Below, one piece after another: positions 23,201-23,504 of a DNA stretch of 23,504 nt. Below the pieces are notes generated by a model that ran no database searches, was not told the origin of the DNA, and worked only from the letters and a program-made list of their open reading frames with translations. Position 1 is the first letter of the stretch. Each line of letters starts with the position of its first letter. A program made the translations under genes and the position numbers. The DNA is from Methylococcaceae bacterium. GTDB taxonomy: Bacteria > Pseudomonadota > Gammaproteobacteria > Methylococcales > Methylomonadaceae. The stretch lies in NCBI GenBank assembly GCA_021647145.1, contig JAKIVF010000050.1, positions 1 to 23,504 of the forward strand, written 5' to 3'.

Positions 23201-23443
23201 TGAACTGGTTAGCGGGTAAGTGATTTGATCTTCAACCAGGTCGGGGCTTCTACCTGGCCACTCGGTAAAAACAATAACCTGTACATCAGATAAATCAGGT
23301 GTTGCATCAATAGGTGTGTTAAGCAAAGATCGATACCCCCAAAAGCTGAAGGCAAAAACAAAAATAAAGGTTGCTAGAGCATGAGTAGAGCAAAAGGCAA
23401 TAATTTTACCGATAAAATCGCTTGATCCATTATTATTTACCAC
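20297..23443 (-). CDS. cusA: Copper/silver efflux RND pump, CusA type
   Basis: 1048 residues, the usual size for heavy-metal RND pumps. Inner-membrane trimer that exports metal through a CusB adaptor and an outer-membrane channel using proton flow. Family landmarks are TPIDATPDLSDVQVIV (43-58), FTEWPGRSPDLVEDQITYPL and SLGGIAVAIGAMVDASIVMLDN (401-422). The last carries the transmembrane acidic residue D414. The three methionines that bind Cu(I)/Ag(I) in E. coli CusA (M573, M623, M672) are present as M572 (LYMPSS), M622 (PLSMVET) and M671 (RTEMLATG), so monovalent copper or silver is the likely substrate rather than Co, Zn or Cd. The GTG start overlaps the cusB stop by 7 bases, so the two are translationally coupled. 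Confidence 0.95.
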   Translation of the reverse strand: MVNNNGSSDFIGKIIAFCSTHALATFIFVFAFSFWGYRSLLNTPIDATPDLSDVQVIVFTEWPGRSPDLVEDQITYPLTSSLLSVPHVKFVRGQSVMGASFVYVIFDEQTNMYWARSRVMEFISSAAKKLPEGTDPVLGPDATGVGWVFQYALVDKSGHHDLAGLRSFQDFKLRPWLESVSGVAEVASVGGFEKEYQITVDPNKIASYGITLKQIAKAVRRSNNDVGGRVIEIAGHEHFIRGRGYIKSITDIKQIVIKSNKHGVPLLLDNIAKVSLGPAMRRGLAELDGEGEVVGGIVIMRYGEDAMKVIQGVKQRIESIRQSLPPGLEIVTTYDRSSLISEAIDTLKKTLIEEFIVVSLIIFIFLRQFRITIIAIITLPVAILLAFIPLQSHNITANIMSLGGIAVAIGAMVDASIVMLDNIHRRLSQKSDKPQAEIVINAMQEVGPSIFFSLAIITLSFLPVFVFEGTEGRLFRPLAYTKTYAMGFAALLAITFTPALAAVLIRKEKNPSKDQLIRRIYALYQPIVLFALNHRKHILLGAFLMLIITIPIFKLLETEFMPPLNEGSILYMPSSPPGMSITTAGKTLQAMDAQLKQFPEVNHVFGKIGRSTSSTDSAPLSMVETIITLKPKEEWREGLSWDELIAEMDQTLDYPGMPNVWWMPIQTRTEMLATGIRSSLGIKVLGDNIETLEKLAVDLEKILQNDERTKPYTRSAFAERLTGGHYLDFDIDRAKIARYGLTIADVEDTIKAAVGGEEVTQVIAGRERYTVNLRYAREYRDNPEALKRILVDTPSGHPIPISQVAELNFNHGPPMLRNENGELVSFVFIDIKDTGIADYVELARTVINEKANIPAGYRISWAGQFKYLQRAEEKLRLMVPLTLGIIFLLLYFNHGSVIAALIILCTIPFALTGAVWLLYILDYKLSIAVWVGLIALAGLVAEMGVLMMLYLRIHCEECSKEQLHNNLSEVISRAAALRIRPMLMTSLTLLLGFIPILWSDGTGADVMKRIAAPMVGGVFTALLMILIVFPVIFSYWKEWEDKDNLANN

Positions 23444-23504
23444 TGATTCAATCCAGATTTTAATTTACTTTCAGAGGCAATTAAAAAATGTCCTGATTTG
23501 ACAA
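23437..23504 (-). CDS. cusB: CusB-type efflux adaptor, 3' end only
   Basis: The frame ending in TAA at 23439-23437 reads VKSGHFLIASESKLKSGLNQW at the window edge. This matches the usual C-terminus of CusB/CzcB-family adaptors (…SG-FLIDSE--L). The stop overlaps the cusA start by 7 bases. The rest of the gene lies beyond the window. Confidence 0.75.
   Translation of the reverse strand, partial: VKSGHFLIASESKLKSGLNQW

Overview
The window looks like a low-GC gammaproteobacterial chromosome. The yicC tail–gmk pair, a 426-residue hemL, rmuC, ychJ, an outer-membrane phospholipase A and a Cus-type copper efflux system are all common in that class. A Methylococcales-like or related aquatic lineage would fit, but that is a guess and nothing here proves it.

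Layout. (1) 1-4559 is mostly housekeeping: the 3' end of yicC, gmk, a convergent ychJ/RNA-binding-protein pair, hemL and rmuC. (2) 4655-13402 is a roughly 9-kb block entirely on the minus strand. In transcription order it holds a periplasmic DUF2202 (ferritin-like) protein, a small exported basic protein, a two-module exported protein with a C-terminal c-type haem motif, a second and larger DUF2202 protein, a PepSY-type membrane protein, a tripartite ABC exporter (adaptor, permease, ATPase), a broken remnant of the cytochrome gene, and pldA. (3) 13526-15558, divergent from that block, is an OmpR/EnvZ-like two-component system with a plausible promoter and a 10-bp-spaced direct repeat over the predicted transcription start. 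(4) 15945-18553 is an MBOAT plus SGNH/AlgX-like pair, which suggests O-acetylation of an extracytoplasmic polymer. (5) 18554-19476 has no intact gene. It holds a small exported repeat protein broken by two compensating frameshifts, and a MITE-like element. (6) 19477-23504 holds an esterase and the end of a cus-type operon: cusA complete, cusB 3' end only.

The most unusual part is the 5.8-15.6 kb locus. The sensor/regulator pair is divergent from exported proteins built from two recurring modules: DUF2202 twice, and a 58-residue 'LMTEQER' module twice at 43/58 identity. These are followed by a PepSY protein and a DevBCA/MacAB-like exporter. A regulated envelope metal or redox response is my inference; the sequence does not name the signal or substrate.

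Two short non-autonomous mobile elements were found by eye from terminal inverted repeats with matching target duplications: 12025-12265 (5-bp ATTAA duplication) and 19225-19426 (8-bp TATTATTA duplication). I saw no tRNA, rRNA or CRISPR array and no intact transposase.
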